Below, one piece after another: positions 1-6,090 of a DNA stretch of 6,228 bases. The notes beneath the pieces were generated by a model, which saw only the letters and a list, made by a program, of their open reading frames with translations, ran no database searches and had not been told where the DNA came from. The translations under genes and the position numbers were made by a program. Source of the DNA: Geobacter sp. UBA1603 (lineage in GTDB: Bacteria; Desulfobacterota; Desulfuromonadia; Geobacterales; Pseudopelobacteraceae); the NCBI GenBank assembly GCA_002322035.1, contig DCNF01000072.1, forward strand, positions 5,388-11,615, given 5' to 3'. Position 1 is the first letter of the stretch. Each line of letters begins with the position of its first letter.

Positions 1-293
1 CGCTGCCCTCGGGGGGGCGCGCCAGCGACACGCCGGGACGAATCCGCGAACTGCTCTCCCTGCGGGTGTTTGACGTGGAGATGGCTGAACGCCTGCTGAT
101 GGCCTGGCATATCGTAAGCGGGCTGCGCCTGATGCGCGAGCATGAGGCGCAGCTTGACGCCAGCATCGACCCGACCTATCTGGACCTCGAAGCCCTGGAT
201 GAACACGCCCTGGAAGAACTCCATACGGCACTTGAAGCGGTCGGCGTTGCCCAGCGTCAGGCCCTGATGATCTTGAGCGCCGGCGGGGAGTGA
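1..293 (+). CDS. C-terminal fragment of a DUF294-type putative nucleotidyltransferase (substrate-binding-like domain), cut by the left edge
   Basis: The reading frame is open from the window edge (first whole codon at base 3) to TGA at 291-293, so only the last 96 residues are visible and the true start lies outside. The fragment is mainly helical and resembles the C-terminal domain that follows DUF294 nucleotidyltransferase-like domains. It shows a helix ending in SGLRLMREHEAQL, then an IDPTYLDLEAL stretch, then a helix with EELHTALEAVGVAQRQAL; the family pattern is roughly lRl..h followed by idp..L and a..ai...Q. Full-length members usually carry N-terminal cyclic-nucleotide-binding and/or CBS domains and are presumed signalling proteins with no well-defined substrate. 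The GTG at 66 and ATG at 81 are internal codons, not convincing starts. The next gene starts 4 bases after the stop and its ribosome binding site lies in this coding end, so the two are probably cotranscribed. The family assignment is from memory and is moderately sure. Confidence 0.65.
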   Translation, partial: LPSGGRASDTPGRIRELLSLRVFDVEMAERLLMAWHIVSGLRLMREHEAQLDASIDPTYLDLEALDEHALEELHTALEAVGVAQRQALMILSAGGE

Positions 294-297
294 TACG

Positions 298-1149
298 ATG
301 CTGATCTCACTCTCAACCGGAAGCCTGTTTACCCTGCCGATCCGGCGGGTATTCGAACTGTCGGCTGAATCAGGTTTCGACGGCGTCGAACTGATCATCA
401 ACCAGGACTTCCAGAAGATTAACCCGGTCAAACTGATTGAATCCCTGCAGCAGATAACCCCGATCCACTCACTGCATGCCCCGTTCATGCCGCTTGATGG
501 CTGGGGCGGACCGATCGATTCCCTCAAACGCTGTGTCGCGCTGGCGGCCGAATGCAACATTCCACTGGTCAATTTTCATCCTCCCTCCTGGATGGGCCTG
601 GAAATCAGTTACTGGCGCTGGCTCTACAGCATTCACGACTTTCAGGAGGAGATCGGCCTGGGAAGCCGGGTTATTGTCACCATTGAAAACATGCCATGGG
701 TCGGGAAGTTCAAGATCAACCCGAATATTTTATCCGCCACCCAGCACATGATCGACTTCATCACGGATCACAACCTGTTCATGACCTTCGACTGTACCCA
801 CATGGGATCGGGGAAAGCCAACTTCATCAACGACTTCTACCTGTTTTATGAGACCGGCCGGATCAGGAACATTCACTTTTCCGATTACGGGCAGGGTCGT
901 GAGCATCTGCTGCCCGGGCACGGAATGCTGCCCCTGACCCGCTTTCTCAATCACCTGCGTAATACCGACTACCAGAGTACCGTCACCCTGGAACTCGATC
1001 CCCATGAATTCCCCAAGGCCGAATCGATCATCCTGGAAAGTCTGAAAGAGATCCTGGCGTTCCTGCGCAGCGAGACCGATAAATCCAGTGATGCGGTGCT
1101 TGTCTACGACCAGGGGTTTGAAGCGGTCCCCACGGGCCGTCTGCCATGA
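298..1149 (+). CDS. Sugar phosphate isomerase/epimerase-like TIM-barrel protein (AP endonuclease 2 fold)
   Basis: This 283-residue protein has the xylose-isomerase-like TIM-barrel pattern. The N-terminal strand reads LISLSTGSLF and is followed by SAESGFDGVEL (residues 22-32). H60 in SLHAPF and H94 in NFHPPS lie on later strands. The usual metal-ligand set for the superfamily can be picked out: E130 (TIENMPW), D165 with H168 (FDCTHMG), H193 (IHFSDYG) and E232 (LELDP). Such proteins isomerise or epimerise sugars or sugar phosphates, or cleave abasic DNA; the short IENMPW and HFSDYG motifs resemble the isomerase side better than endonuclease IV. The substrate cannot be read from the sequence. 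No signal peptide is evident, so it is presumably cytoplasmic. The ATG at 298 is preceded by GGGGAG at 285-290 with 7-base spacing, which supports this start. It sits tightly behind the DUF294-type gene and 43 bases before tonB, probably in one transcript. Confidence 0.85.
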   Translation: MLISLSTGSLFTLPIRRVFELSAESGFDGVELIINQDFQKINPVKLIESLQQITPIHSLHAPFMPLDGWGGPIDSLKRCVALAAECNIPLVNFHPPSWMGLEISYWRWLYSIHDFQEEIGLGSRVIVTIENMPWVGKFKINPNILSATQHMIDFITDHNLFMTFDCTHMGSGKANFINDFYLFYETGRIRNIHFSDYGQGREHLLPGHGMLPLTRFLNHLRNTDYQSTVTLELDPHEFPKAESIILESLKEILAFLRSETDKSSDAVLVYDQGFEAVPTGRLP

Positions 1150-1192
1150 AGATGACGGCATTCAGCAGAGTCCCGGCAGGCAGCCCGGCTGT

Positions 1193-2032
1193 ATGAACGA
1201 TCGAACTGTTGAACGTTCATTTCTGTGGCTGCTCGGCCTGTCCCTGCTGCTGCATTGTGCCGTGGCCGCCCTGGTCTGGTACCTGCCTGCCGGCCGCCCG
1301 CCCCCCCGGGAACCGGTTTTTATTGATCTGCAGCAGATGCCGGAATTGAAACAGCAGCCAAGCCTTGACCAGGCCAGCCGCCTTTCCGACCGGCGGCAGC
1401 GCACAGCACGGGAAACCGCTCCCCGCGGAGACGCTCTGCGCGACAGTCCGCCCCGCAGTGTCCCTCCCCCCGCACGGGGGGAGCAGCCTGCCGGAAAATC
1501 TCCGCCGGCGATTCAGCCGCCCCGACGGGAGTCGCCGGTCGCACCCGGCTCATCGGCAGCCAGCCTGCTGAAGCCGCGCTCTCCGCTTTCCCAGCCGCCG
1601 CCGGCAGAACCACGGCCGCAGCTCTTTCCGGGAGCGACCCGTCTGGCCCAGCTGGAAGAAAGCTACCGCCGGAAATTCGAAAACGACATCGCCGAAGGGG
1701 ACACCCGCTTCCTGAACAGCGACGACATCCTCTTCGGCTCGTTCCTGCGTCGTTTCGAGGGGGCGGTCTACGGGGTCTGGCGCTATCCCCAGGAAGCTGC
1801 CATGAAAGGTATTGAAGGGATCGTGCCGGTCCGGATAACCTTTAACCGGCGGGGCGAGATCTCAAGCATCCGGCAGCTGGAAAGCTCTGGTGCGCGGGTG
1901 CTCGATGAAGAAGTGCTGCGCACGCTACGGGCGATCGGTCCGGTGGGCGGTTTCCCCAAGGGGTATGACAAGGACGAATTCCACCTGATCGCGTTTTTTC
2001 AGTACGGCGGATCTCGGAGGTCGTTGAGATGA
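1193..2032 (+). CDS. tonB: TonB family energy-transducing protein
   Basis: This 279-residue protein has the three-part TonB layout. A single N-terminal membrane anchor (about residues 10-31) contains S17 and H21 in SLLLH, matching the SxxxH motif by which TonB contacts ExbB/ExbD. A Pro/Arg-rich periplasmic spacer runs from about 35 to 165. A C-terminal TonB domain spans about 185-273, with VWRYP (YP at 198-199), [15 protein letters not shown] and the [10 protein letters not shown] helix. TonB carries proton-motive-force energy to outer-membrane receptors for siderophores, corrinoids and similar ligands. The ATG at 1193 is chosen because the protein then begins directly before the anchor; the frame is open further upstream, to an ATG at 1088 inside the isomerase gene, but that would add 35 unrelated residues. 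The ribosome binding site is weak (AGGCAG at 1178-1183). The stop overlaps the cbiA start as ATGA. No exbB, exbD or receptor gene is in view, so its client is unknown; B12 is suggested by neighbours only. Confidence 0.9.
   Translation: MNDRTVERSFLWLLGLSLLLHCAVAALVWYLPAGRPPPREPVFIDLQQMPELKQQPSLDQASRLSDRRQRTARETAPRGDALRDSPPRSVPPPARGEQPAGKSPPAIQPPRRESPVAPGSSAASLLKPRSPLSQPPPAEPRPQLFPGATRLAQLEESYRRKFENDIAEGDTRFLNSDDILFGSFLRRFEGAVYGVWRYPQEAAMKGIEGIVPVRITFNRRGEISSIRQLESSGARVLDEEVLRTLRAIGPVGGFPKGYDKDEFHLIAFFQYGGSRRSLR
2016..2020 (+). promoter_or_regulatory. Ribosome binding site of cbiA, inside the end of tonB
   Basis: GGAGG lies 8 bases before the ATG at 2029 and fixes that start. It is inside tonB coding sequence, and the start and stop codons share ATGA, so translational coupling of tonB and cbiA is likely. 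Confidence 0.75.
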
Positions 2033-3456
2033 AGGTGAGCGGTTTCCTGATCGCCGCTCCCCAGAGCGGCAGCGGCAAGACCACAATCAGCCTGGCGATC
2101 ATGGCGGCCCTGACCCGGCGCGGCCTGCGGGTTGCGCCGTTCAAGTGTGGCCCCGATTTTATAGACCCCGGCTATCACCGGCTCGTCACCGGTCACCCCT
2201 CCATCAACCTGGATGCCTGGATGTGCCCGGATGCTTTTGTGTACGACACATTCTGTCACCACTCGGGCCCTGCCGATATAGCTGTCATTGAAGGAGTCAT
2301 GGGATTATTCGACGGCCTGGGGAGCGAAGCGATGACCGGCAGCAGCGCCCAGATAGCCGCCCTGACCGGTGCGCCGGTGGTACTGGTGGTCAATGCCCGC
2401 GGCATGGCAGCCAGTGCTGCCGCGCTGATAAACGGGTTTGTCGGTTTTGATCCGGCAGTGAGGGTGGCTGGCGTCATATTCAATAATGTCGGCAGCGACA
2501 GCCATGCTGAGCTTCTTAAAGAAACGCTGACCAGTCACTGCCCCGGTATCGCCTGGTGCGGCTGGCTGCCCCGCAATGAACAGCTGGTCATTCCGGAGCG
2601 TCATCTGGGGCTGGTCACAGCTGACGACAATCCGCTCCCCCCCGGGTTCATAAACCTGCTGGCTGACCTGGCAGAACGCCATCTGGAGCTGGATGTACTG
2701 ATGACACTTTCAGCGACACGTCCTGCCACGACGTATCCCGGCTCAGACACTGAAAGCAAGGAGGAGGCGCCCCCCCGCAGCGAGCGCCTGAATCTGACTC
2801 CACCTGTCATTGCGGTGGCGCAGGATGCCGCCTTCTGCTTCTGCTACCCCGACAACCTGCGGCTCCTGCGGGAGGCGGGCGCCGATACCGTTTTCTTTTC
2901 GCCGCTGGCAGACGATGCTCTCCCCCCGGGCACCAGCGGGATCTATCTGCCGGGAGGCTACCCCGAGCTGCATGCGGCCCGGCTGGCCGCCAACAGTGCC
3001 ATGAGGGAATCGATCCGCAGCGCCATTAGGCAGGATGTGCCGGTCTATGCCGAATGCGGGGGGTTTGTCTATCTGACCGAAGGGCTTTCGGACGGTGCTG
3101 ATTTTGTCGGAATTTTCCCGGTCCGGGCCAGAATGCTGGAAAAACGAAAGGCCCTTGGCTACCGGAAGGTCGAGATCATGTCCGACTCGATCATCGGTTC
3201 GGCCGGAACGGTGGCACGCGGGCATGAGTTCCACTACTCGGAGGTCTGCCGCATGCCCTCATCTGTCGAACGGATCTACCGGGCCAGTCGTCGGGGTGAA
3301 CAGCTGGGGCTGGAAGGATATTGTCACCGGCGCTGCCTGGCCTCCTACATCCACCTGCATTTCGGGAGCAATCCCGCTCTTGCTGACTCGTTTGTTCAGG
3401 CTTGCAAATACACGATGCCCGTGCTACAAGACCCCACCATTTGCTTCCAGCTGTAG
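2029..3456 (+). CDS. cbiA: Cobyrinate a,c-diamide synthase (CbiA/CobB family)
   Basis: The enzyme uses ATP and glutamine to amidate the a and c side chains of cobyrinate (or hydrogenobyrinate) in adenosylcobalamin synthesis, in the cytoplasm. The 475-residue protein shows both expected domains. The N-terminal ATP-binding part (about 1-225) has the P-loop [10 protein letters not shown] (residues 10-19), [12 protein letters not shown] (39-50) and [12 protein letters not shown] charged linker (about 226-255) follows. The C-terminal class I glutaminase-like domain has LPGGYPEL, the nucleophile C343 in [15 protein letters not shown] and the catalytic HLH at 442-444. Length is in the normal range. 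The start at 2029 has a good GGAGG site and overlaps the tonB stop. The last ten or so residues, after the usual family end near FVQACKY, are encoded by the 5' part of a cobalamin riboswitch, and the TAG stop (3454-3456) sits in its conserved core. Whether the anaerobic (CbiA) or aerobic (CobB) route is used cannot be told here, but the CbiM neighbour and likely lineage favour CbiA. Confidence 0.95.
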   Translation: MKVSGFLIAAPQSGSGKTTISLAIMAALTRRGLRVAPFKCGPDFIDPGYHRLVTGHPSINLDAWMCPDAFVYDTFCHHSGPADIAVIEGVMGLFDGLGSEAMTGSSAQIAALTGAPVVLVVNARGMAASAAALINGFVGFDPAVRVAGVIFNNVGSDSHAELLKETLTSHCPGIAWCGWLPRNEQLVIPERHLGLVTADDNPLPPGFINLLADLAERHLELDVLMTLSATRPATTYPGSDTESKEEAPPRSERLNLTPPVIAVAQDAAFCFCYPDNLRLLREAGADTVFFSPLADDALPPGTSGIYLPGGYPELHAARLAANSAMRESIRSAIRQDVPVYAECGGFVYLTEGLSDGADFVGIFPVRARMLEKRKALGYRKVEIMSDSIIGSAGTVARGHEFHYSEVCRMPSSVERIYRASRRGEQLGLEGYCHRRCLASYIHLHFGSNPALADSFVQACKYTMPVLQDPTICFQL

Positions 3457-3590
3457 GGAAGCCGGTTCTAATCCGGCGCTGCCCCGCAACTGTACGGGGG
3501 GACCGAATCCGCAGCAACGCCACTGGGAAGACCGGGAAGGCGCGGATAGGGATGATCCCCAAGCCAGGAAACCTGGCTGGAAGATGCCTC
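3420..3590 (+). ncRNA. Cobalamin (B12) riboswitch aptamer upstream of cbiM
   Basis: Several blocks match the classic cobalamin riboswitch consensus in the right order. They are AGGGAA (3455-3460), a GCCGG/CCGGC hairpin (3461-3465 with 3473-3477), GCTGCCCCGCAACTGTA (3478-3494), the B12 box region GCCACTG (3519-3525) with GGGAAGGCG (3534-3542), then GGATGATCCCC (3550-3560) and AAGCCAGG...ACCTG (3561-3575). A 5-bp pairing CTACA/TGTAG (3424-3428 with 3452-3456) may form P2. An 8-bp perfect complement CTTCCAGC/GCTGGAAG (3444-3451 with 3576-3583) also brackets the core. Exact outer limits are uncertain because the 5' strand is shared with cbiA coding sequence. Binding of adenosylcobalamin or another cobalamin is expected to lower expression of cbiM and its small partner. 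Its position after cbiA means it acts inside a longer transcript, unless a promoter lies in the cbiA 3' end; I saw no convincing one. Confidence 0.93.
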
Positions 3591-3619
3591 ACGTACTCCG
3601 ACCGCGGGAAGAGGAGCGT
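3591..3619 (+). promoter_or_regulatory. Riboswitch expression platform: hairpin able to cover the cbiM ribosome binding site
   Basis: ACG (3591-3593) can pair with CGT (3617-3619) and CTCC (3596-3599) with GGAG (3613-3616). This gives a 7-bp stem with a 2-base bulge that hides the GAGGAG Shine-Dalgarno sequence (3611-3616) of cbiM. A second anti-Shine-Dalgarno candidate, CCTC (3587-3590), could pair with GAGG (3611-3614). No T-run follows a strong hairpin before the start codon, so control of translation rather than an intrinsic terminator is inferred. This is a hand-drawn fold, not a computed one. Confidence 0.55.
3611..3616 (+). promoter_or_regulatory. Ribosome binding site of cbiM
   Basis: GAGGAG lies 6 bases before the ATG at 3623. 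It selects this start, although the same frame stays open far upstream through the riboswitch and into cbiA. It is the presumed target of the riboswitch hairpin. Confidence 0.8.
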
Positions 3620-3622
3620 TCC

Positions 3623-4372
3623 ATGCCATATCGCCGCATTTTTCTACCATTCGCTGTATTGCTCTTGATGCTGTTGCCATCCGGCGCGTACGCCATGCAT
3701 ATATCGGAAGGTATCCTCCCTTTCGGCTGGGCAGCCACCTGGTATGCCCTGTCGCTGCCATTTCTGGCCATCGGGCTCCGGACCCTGTCTCGCCGGTCAG
3801 CTCAAGACCTTTCCTCCAAACCGCTGGTCGGGTTGATCACCGCCGTCGTATTCGTCCTTTCCTGTATGCCGGTGCCGGTGCCGATAGCCGGCAGCTGCTC
3901 GCATCCCTGCGGCACTGGACTTGCCGCGGTGCTTCTCGGGCCGACCCTCGGCGTGGTTGTGGCGGCGGTTGCTTTATTGATTCAGGCACTGTTTATGGCC
4001 CACGGCGGGCTTTCCACCTGGGGCGCCAATCTGATTTCGATGGGGGTGGCTGGATCCTTTGCCGGCTATGCCGTATTCCGCAGCGCCCGGGGTTTCGGCA
4101 TGAGCATCGGCCTGGCCGGTTTTGCCGCCGGCATGGCAGCGGATTGGGCCACCTACGGTGTTACCGCGATGGTCCTGGCTTTCGGGATTGCTGGTCCTTC
4201 TCCGGTGCTGCCGATTTTCACCATGATCGGTGCTGCTTTTATCCCGACCCAGCTGCCGCTGGGAATTCTTGAAGGGGCAATCACCGCCGGGGTGCTGACA
4301 CTCCTGCAGAAGCGGCGTCCCGACCTCCTGGCCCGTATCAGCGGAACATCCGCTGCGAAGGTGAGCCAATGA
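3623..4372 (+). CDS. cbiM: Cobalt ECF transporter substrate-specific component CbiM
   Basis: This 249-residue inner-membrane protein binds and passes Co2+ as the S/M component of a group I energy-coupling-factor transporter. It begins with a signal peptide (RR at 4-5, hydrophobic 6-18, likely cleavage after AYA at 24). Cleavage leaves a mature N-terminus of MHISEG, the conserved Met-His start that ligates metal in CbiM/NikM. Family hallmarks follow: a PVPIAGSCSHPCGTG stretch with H94, QALFMAHGGLSTWGAN (121-136, H127), and about six further hydrophobic segments ending near residue 230. The SCSHP motif fits CbiM better than nickel-type NikM. The start is set by GAGGAG at 3611-3616. Expression is expected to fall when cobalamin is plentiful, through the riboswitch just upstream. 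Its stop overlaps the next start as ATGA. The usual partners CbiQ and CbiO are not encoded next to it. Cobalt specificity rests on motifs and the riboswitch; nickel is a less likely alternative. Confidence 0.92.
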   Translation: MPYRRIFLPFAVLLLMLLPSGAYAMHISEGILPFGWAATWYALSLPFLAIGLRTLSRRSAQDLSSKPLVGLITAVVFVLSCMPVPVPIAGSCSHPCGTGLAAVLLGPTLGVVVAAVALLIQALFMAHGGLSTWGANLISMGVAGSFAGYAVFRSARGFGMSIGLAGFAAGMAADWATYGVTAMVLAFGIAGPSPVLPIFTMIGAAFIPTQLPLGILEGAITAGVLTLLQKRRPDLLARISGTSAAKVSQ

Positions 4373-4650
4373 TCAGGCGCTGTTTGGCAGTGCTGGCCCT
4401 CTGCTTCTGCTGGGCAGAAGCCTCACTGGCAGGGGAGGGGAAATGGCCCGGAGTCGATGAGTCGGTTATCGAGCGGATTGCCCGGCAGCAGGGGCGGGAA
4501 GCGCGTGAGCCGCTGATCAATACCGATCAGGGAGATCTGCTGCTGTTTGTATTCTTGGTGGCCGGTGCTGCGGGAGGCTTTGCGGCAGGATATTGCTGGC
4601 GTATGCTGACTGAGAAACAGAAACCGCATCGAACGACTACACCGCCGTGA
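4369..4650 (+). CDS. Small two-segment membrane protein in the cbiN position (probable CbiN-like accessory subunit)
   Basis: This 93-residue protein is translationally coupled to cbiM (ATGA overlap, no intergenic space). It has an N-terminal hydrophobic segment (about 5-21, possibly a signal peptide cut after SLA), an extracytoplasmic stretch (about 22-55) with KWPGVDESVIERIA and REPLINTDQGD, a second membrane segment (about 57-77) rich in small residues (AGAAGGFAAGY), and a short basic tail. This is the size and two-helix topology of CbiN, which assists CbiM in cobalt uptake. The CbiN PDGLE-type signature is not clearly present; GVDESVIERIA is at best a loose echo. I recall similar small proteins beside CbiM in Geobacter relatives but cannot verify that here. 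Function as a CbiM partner is inferred from coupling, topology and position. The 3' end overlaps the convergent recO by 14 bases. Confidence 0.75.
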   Translation: MIRRCLAVLALCFCWAEASLAGEGKWPGVDESVIERIARQQGREAREPLINTDQGDLLLFVFLVAGAAGGFAAGYCWRMLTEKQKPHRTTTPP

Positions 4651-5371
4651 CCTGCCGGAGAAATTCGAGACTGCGCAGGCTGCGGCCGGCATGGCTGACG
4701 ATGGCCTGATCGAGCAGGGCCGCCGCTTCAGAAGCGATCAGGGTACTGTGCAGGCCGGACCGTTCAAAACTCCCGGTAGCGAGGCATTTCTGCAACTCCG
4801 CCAGGGTGTCAATCCCGATTTTTGTACCGGTTGATGCGCAGGTACCGCAGACCGGCTCCCCCCCGCCCTGCAGCAGGGCCCCCTGGCCGGGAAAGGGCTC
4901 GCCGCAGCGGCTGCACGTCATAAGCGAGGGGCGGTATCCGAGAATATTCAGCAGGTTTATTTCAAAGAAGCGGCGTTCCGCTTCGGCCGCACCGGCAGCT
5001 TCCAGCCGGTCAAAATAGGCGGCCAGCAGCCGGAACAGCCGCGGTAGCGGCACCCCCTCCGGTGTAAGGGCTTCGATCAGTTCGCAGGCATAGAGTGCAT
5101 GGGCAATGCGGGCAAGGTCGCCCCGGATGGCGGGATAGATCGAGCGGAGATCAGCCTGGGCCAGGCCGGCCAGCCCCTGCTTGAGGCGAATCTGGCAATC
5201 GATGCGGGCAAGGGCTTCCAGTGCGGCCCCGAACCGTGTGCGACTGCTGCGGGCACGGCGGGCAAACGCGGAAACACGCCCATGTTCAAGGGTAAACAGC
5301 GACACAATCCGGTCGTTGTCGCCGTAGTCCCGGGTTGAAATAACAAAGGCCTGAACCTGCTCACTTCGCAT
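4637..5371 (-). CDS. recO: DNA repair and recombination protein RecO
   Basis: RecO works with RecR (and RecF) to load RecA on SSB-coated single-stranded DNA during gap repair and RecF-pathway recombination. The 244-residue protein has the family layout. The N-terminal OB fold begins AFVISTRDYGDNDRIVSLFT (residues 8-27) and continues through GRVSAFARRARSSRTRFG. A helical domain holds IAHALYACELIEAL and an FFEINLLNILGYRP stretch. A zinc-binding cluster is formed by C153xxC156 and C175xxC178. Length is typical. The start at 5371 fits the family N-terminus, but no good Shine-Dalgarno sequence precedes it. Only 17 bases separate it from the livF stop, so translation may depend on ribosomes arriving from livF. 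Its 3' end overlaps the convergent cbiN-like gene by 14 bases, and no terminator hairpin with a T-run was seen between them. Confidence 0.95.
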   Translation of the reverse strand: MRSEQVQAFVISTRDYGDNDRIVSLFTLEHGRVSAFARRARSSRTRFGAALEALARIDCQIRLKQGLAGLAQADLRSIYPAIRGDLARIAHALYACELIEALTPEGVPLPRLFRLLAAYFDRLEAAGAAEAERRFFEINLLNILGYRPSLMTCSRCGEPFPGQGALLQGGGEPVCGTCASTGTKIGIDTLAELQKCLATGSFERSGLHSTLIASEAAALLDQAIVSHAGRSLRSLEFLRQVTAV

Positions 5372-5388
5372 GGCAGAGCGCGGAGCGC

Positions 5389-6090
5389 CTATCCTCCCAG
5401 GTAGGCCCGCCTGACGGCGGGGTCGGCGGCCAGGTCTGATGCACGTCCGGAAAGGACAACCTGGCCGTTTTCAAGCACATAGGCCCGGCTGGAGACTCCC
5501 AGGGCAAAGGCGGCGTTCTGCTCGACCAGAAGAACTGTCAACCCGCCCCGATTCAATTCCATGATCGCCTCGAAAATCGTCTCGACCATCAACGGTGCCA
5601 GCCCCAGTGACGGCTCGTCCAGCATCAGCAGTTTCGGACCGCACATGAGCGCCCGCCCGATCGCCAGCATCTGTTGCTCGCCCCCCGACAGTGTGCCGCC
5701 CGGCTGGCCGATCCGTTCAGCCAGGCGGGGGAAAAGTCCCAGAACCTGCTCCAGCCGTTCCGCGCACTCGGCTTTTGCAAGGACAAAACCGCCCATCATC
5801 AGGTTCTCACGCACGGTCAGGTCGTAAAAGACACGCCGGCCTTCAGGGCAGTGAGAAATCCCCTGGCGGACGATCCGGTGCGCCGGCAGCGTGTGCAGCT
5901 GTATCTCGCCGCTTGCAATCGAACCGCCGCTGATCGGATGGATCCCGGAAACGGCCTTGAGGATCGAGCTCTTGCCGGCACCGTTGGCCCCGATCAGCGT
6001 GACAATTTCTCCGGCGCCGACGGTGAGCGATACGCCGCGCACCGCCTGGACCTGGCCGTAGCATACGTGGACCCCATCAAGGTTGAGCAT
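5389..6090 (-). CDS. livF: Branched-chain amino acid ABC transporter ATP-binding protein LivF
   Basis: This is one of the two ATPases (with LivG) that drive high-affinity uptake of leucine, isoleucine and valine, or related substrates, through LivHM permeases. The 233-residue protein has all nucleotide-binding motifs: Walker A GANGAGKS (34-41), the LivF-typical [20 protein letters not shown] region (81-100), signature LSGGEQQ (134-140), Walker B LLMLDEP (154-160), and the SLGLAP D-loop region. The switch position reads VEQN (189-192) with Q instead of His, as is usual in LivF-type ATPases. The C-terminus [12 protein letters not shown] is also typical. The start ATG overlaps the end of livG by 14 bases, with a G-rich tract (6098-6104) as the likely ribosome binding site. 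RecO follows 17 bases downstream. Substrate specificity rests on family resemblance; the binding protein and permeases lie outside the window. Confidence 0.93.
   Translation of the reverse strand: MLNLDGVHVCYGQVQAVRGVSLTVGAGEIVTLIGANGAGKSSILKAVSGIHPISGGSIASGEIQLHTLPAHRIVRQGISHCPEGRRVFYDLTVRENLMMGGFVLAKAECAERLEQVLGLFPRLAERIGQPGGTLSGGEQQMLAIGRALMCGPKLLMLDEPSLGLAPLMVETIFEAIMELNRGGLTVLLVEQNAAFALGVSSRAYVLENGQVVLSGRASDLAADPAVRRAYLGG

Noticed and set aside
730..1161. Open frame on the - strand opposite the isomerase gene
   Set aside because: It shows no recognisable domain and lies opposite a gene with clear catalytic motifs; it is a GC-rich shadow frame.
1088..1192. Upstream extension of the tonB frame to an ATG inside the isomerase gene
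   Set aside because: It would add 35 residues without TonB resemblance, overlap the isomerase gene by 62 bases, and move the membrane anchor away from the N-terminus.
2637..2776. C7 homopolymers in cbiA (2637-2643 and 2770-2776) as possible frameshift or phase-variation tracts
   Set aside because: The frame is intact through both tracts and the protein matches its family on either side; such tracts are expected at this GC content.
2743..3234. Open frame on the - strand opposite the cbiA glutaminase domain
   Set aside because: It has no family resemblance and is fully opposite conserved cbiA motifs.
3380..3410. Weak promoter-like boxes (TTGCTG near 3380 with an A-rich CAAATA near 3405) before the riboswitch
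   Set aside because: The -10 match is poor and the spacing off; they lie in cbiA coding sequence, so they are not annotated as a promoter.
3095..3622. Long open extension of the cbiM frame through the riboswitch and cbiA
   Set aside because: The extension overlaps the strongly supported cbiA and the riboswitch. A good ribosome site and a signal peptide mark the ATG at 3623 as the start.
3634..3650. Possible riboswitch terminator at the T5 run in early cbiM
   Set aside because: No stable hairpin directly precedes the T-run, and it lies within coding sequence past the start codon.
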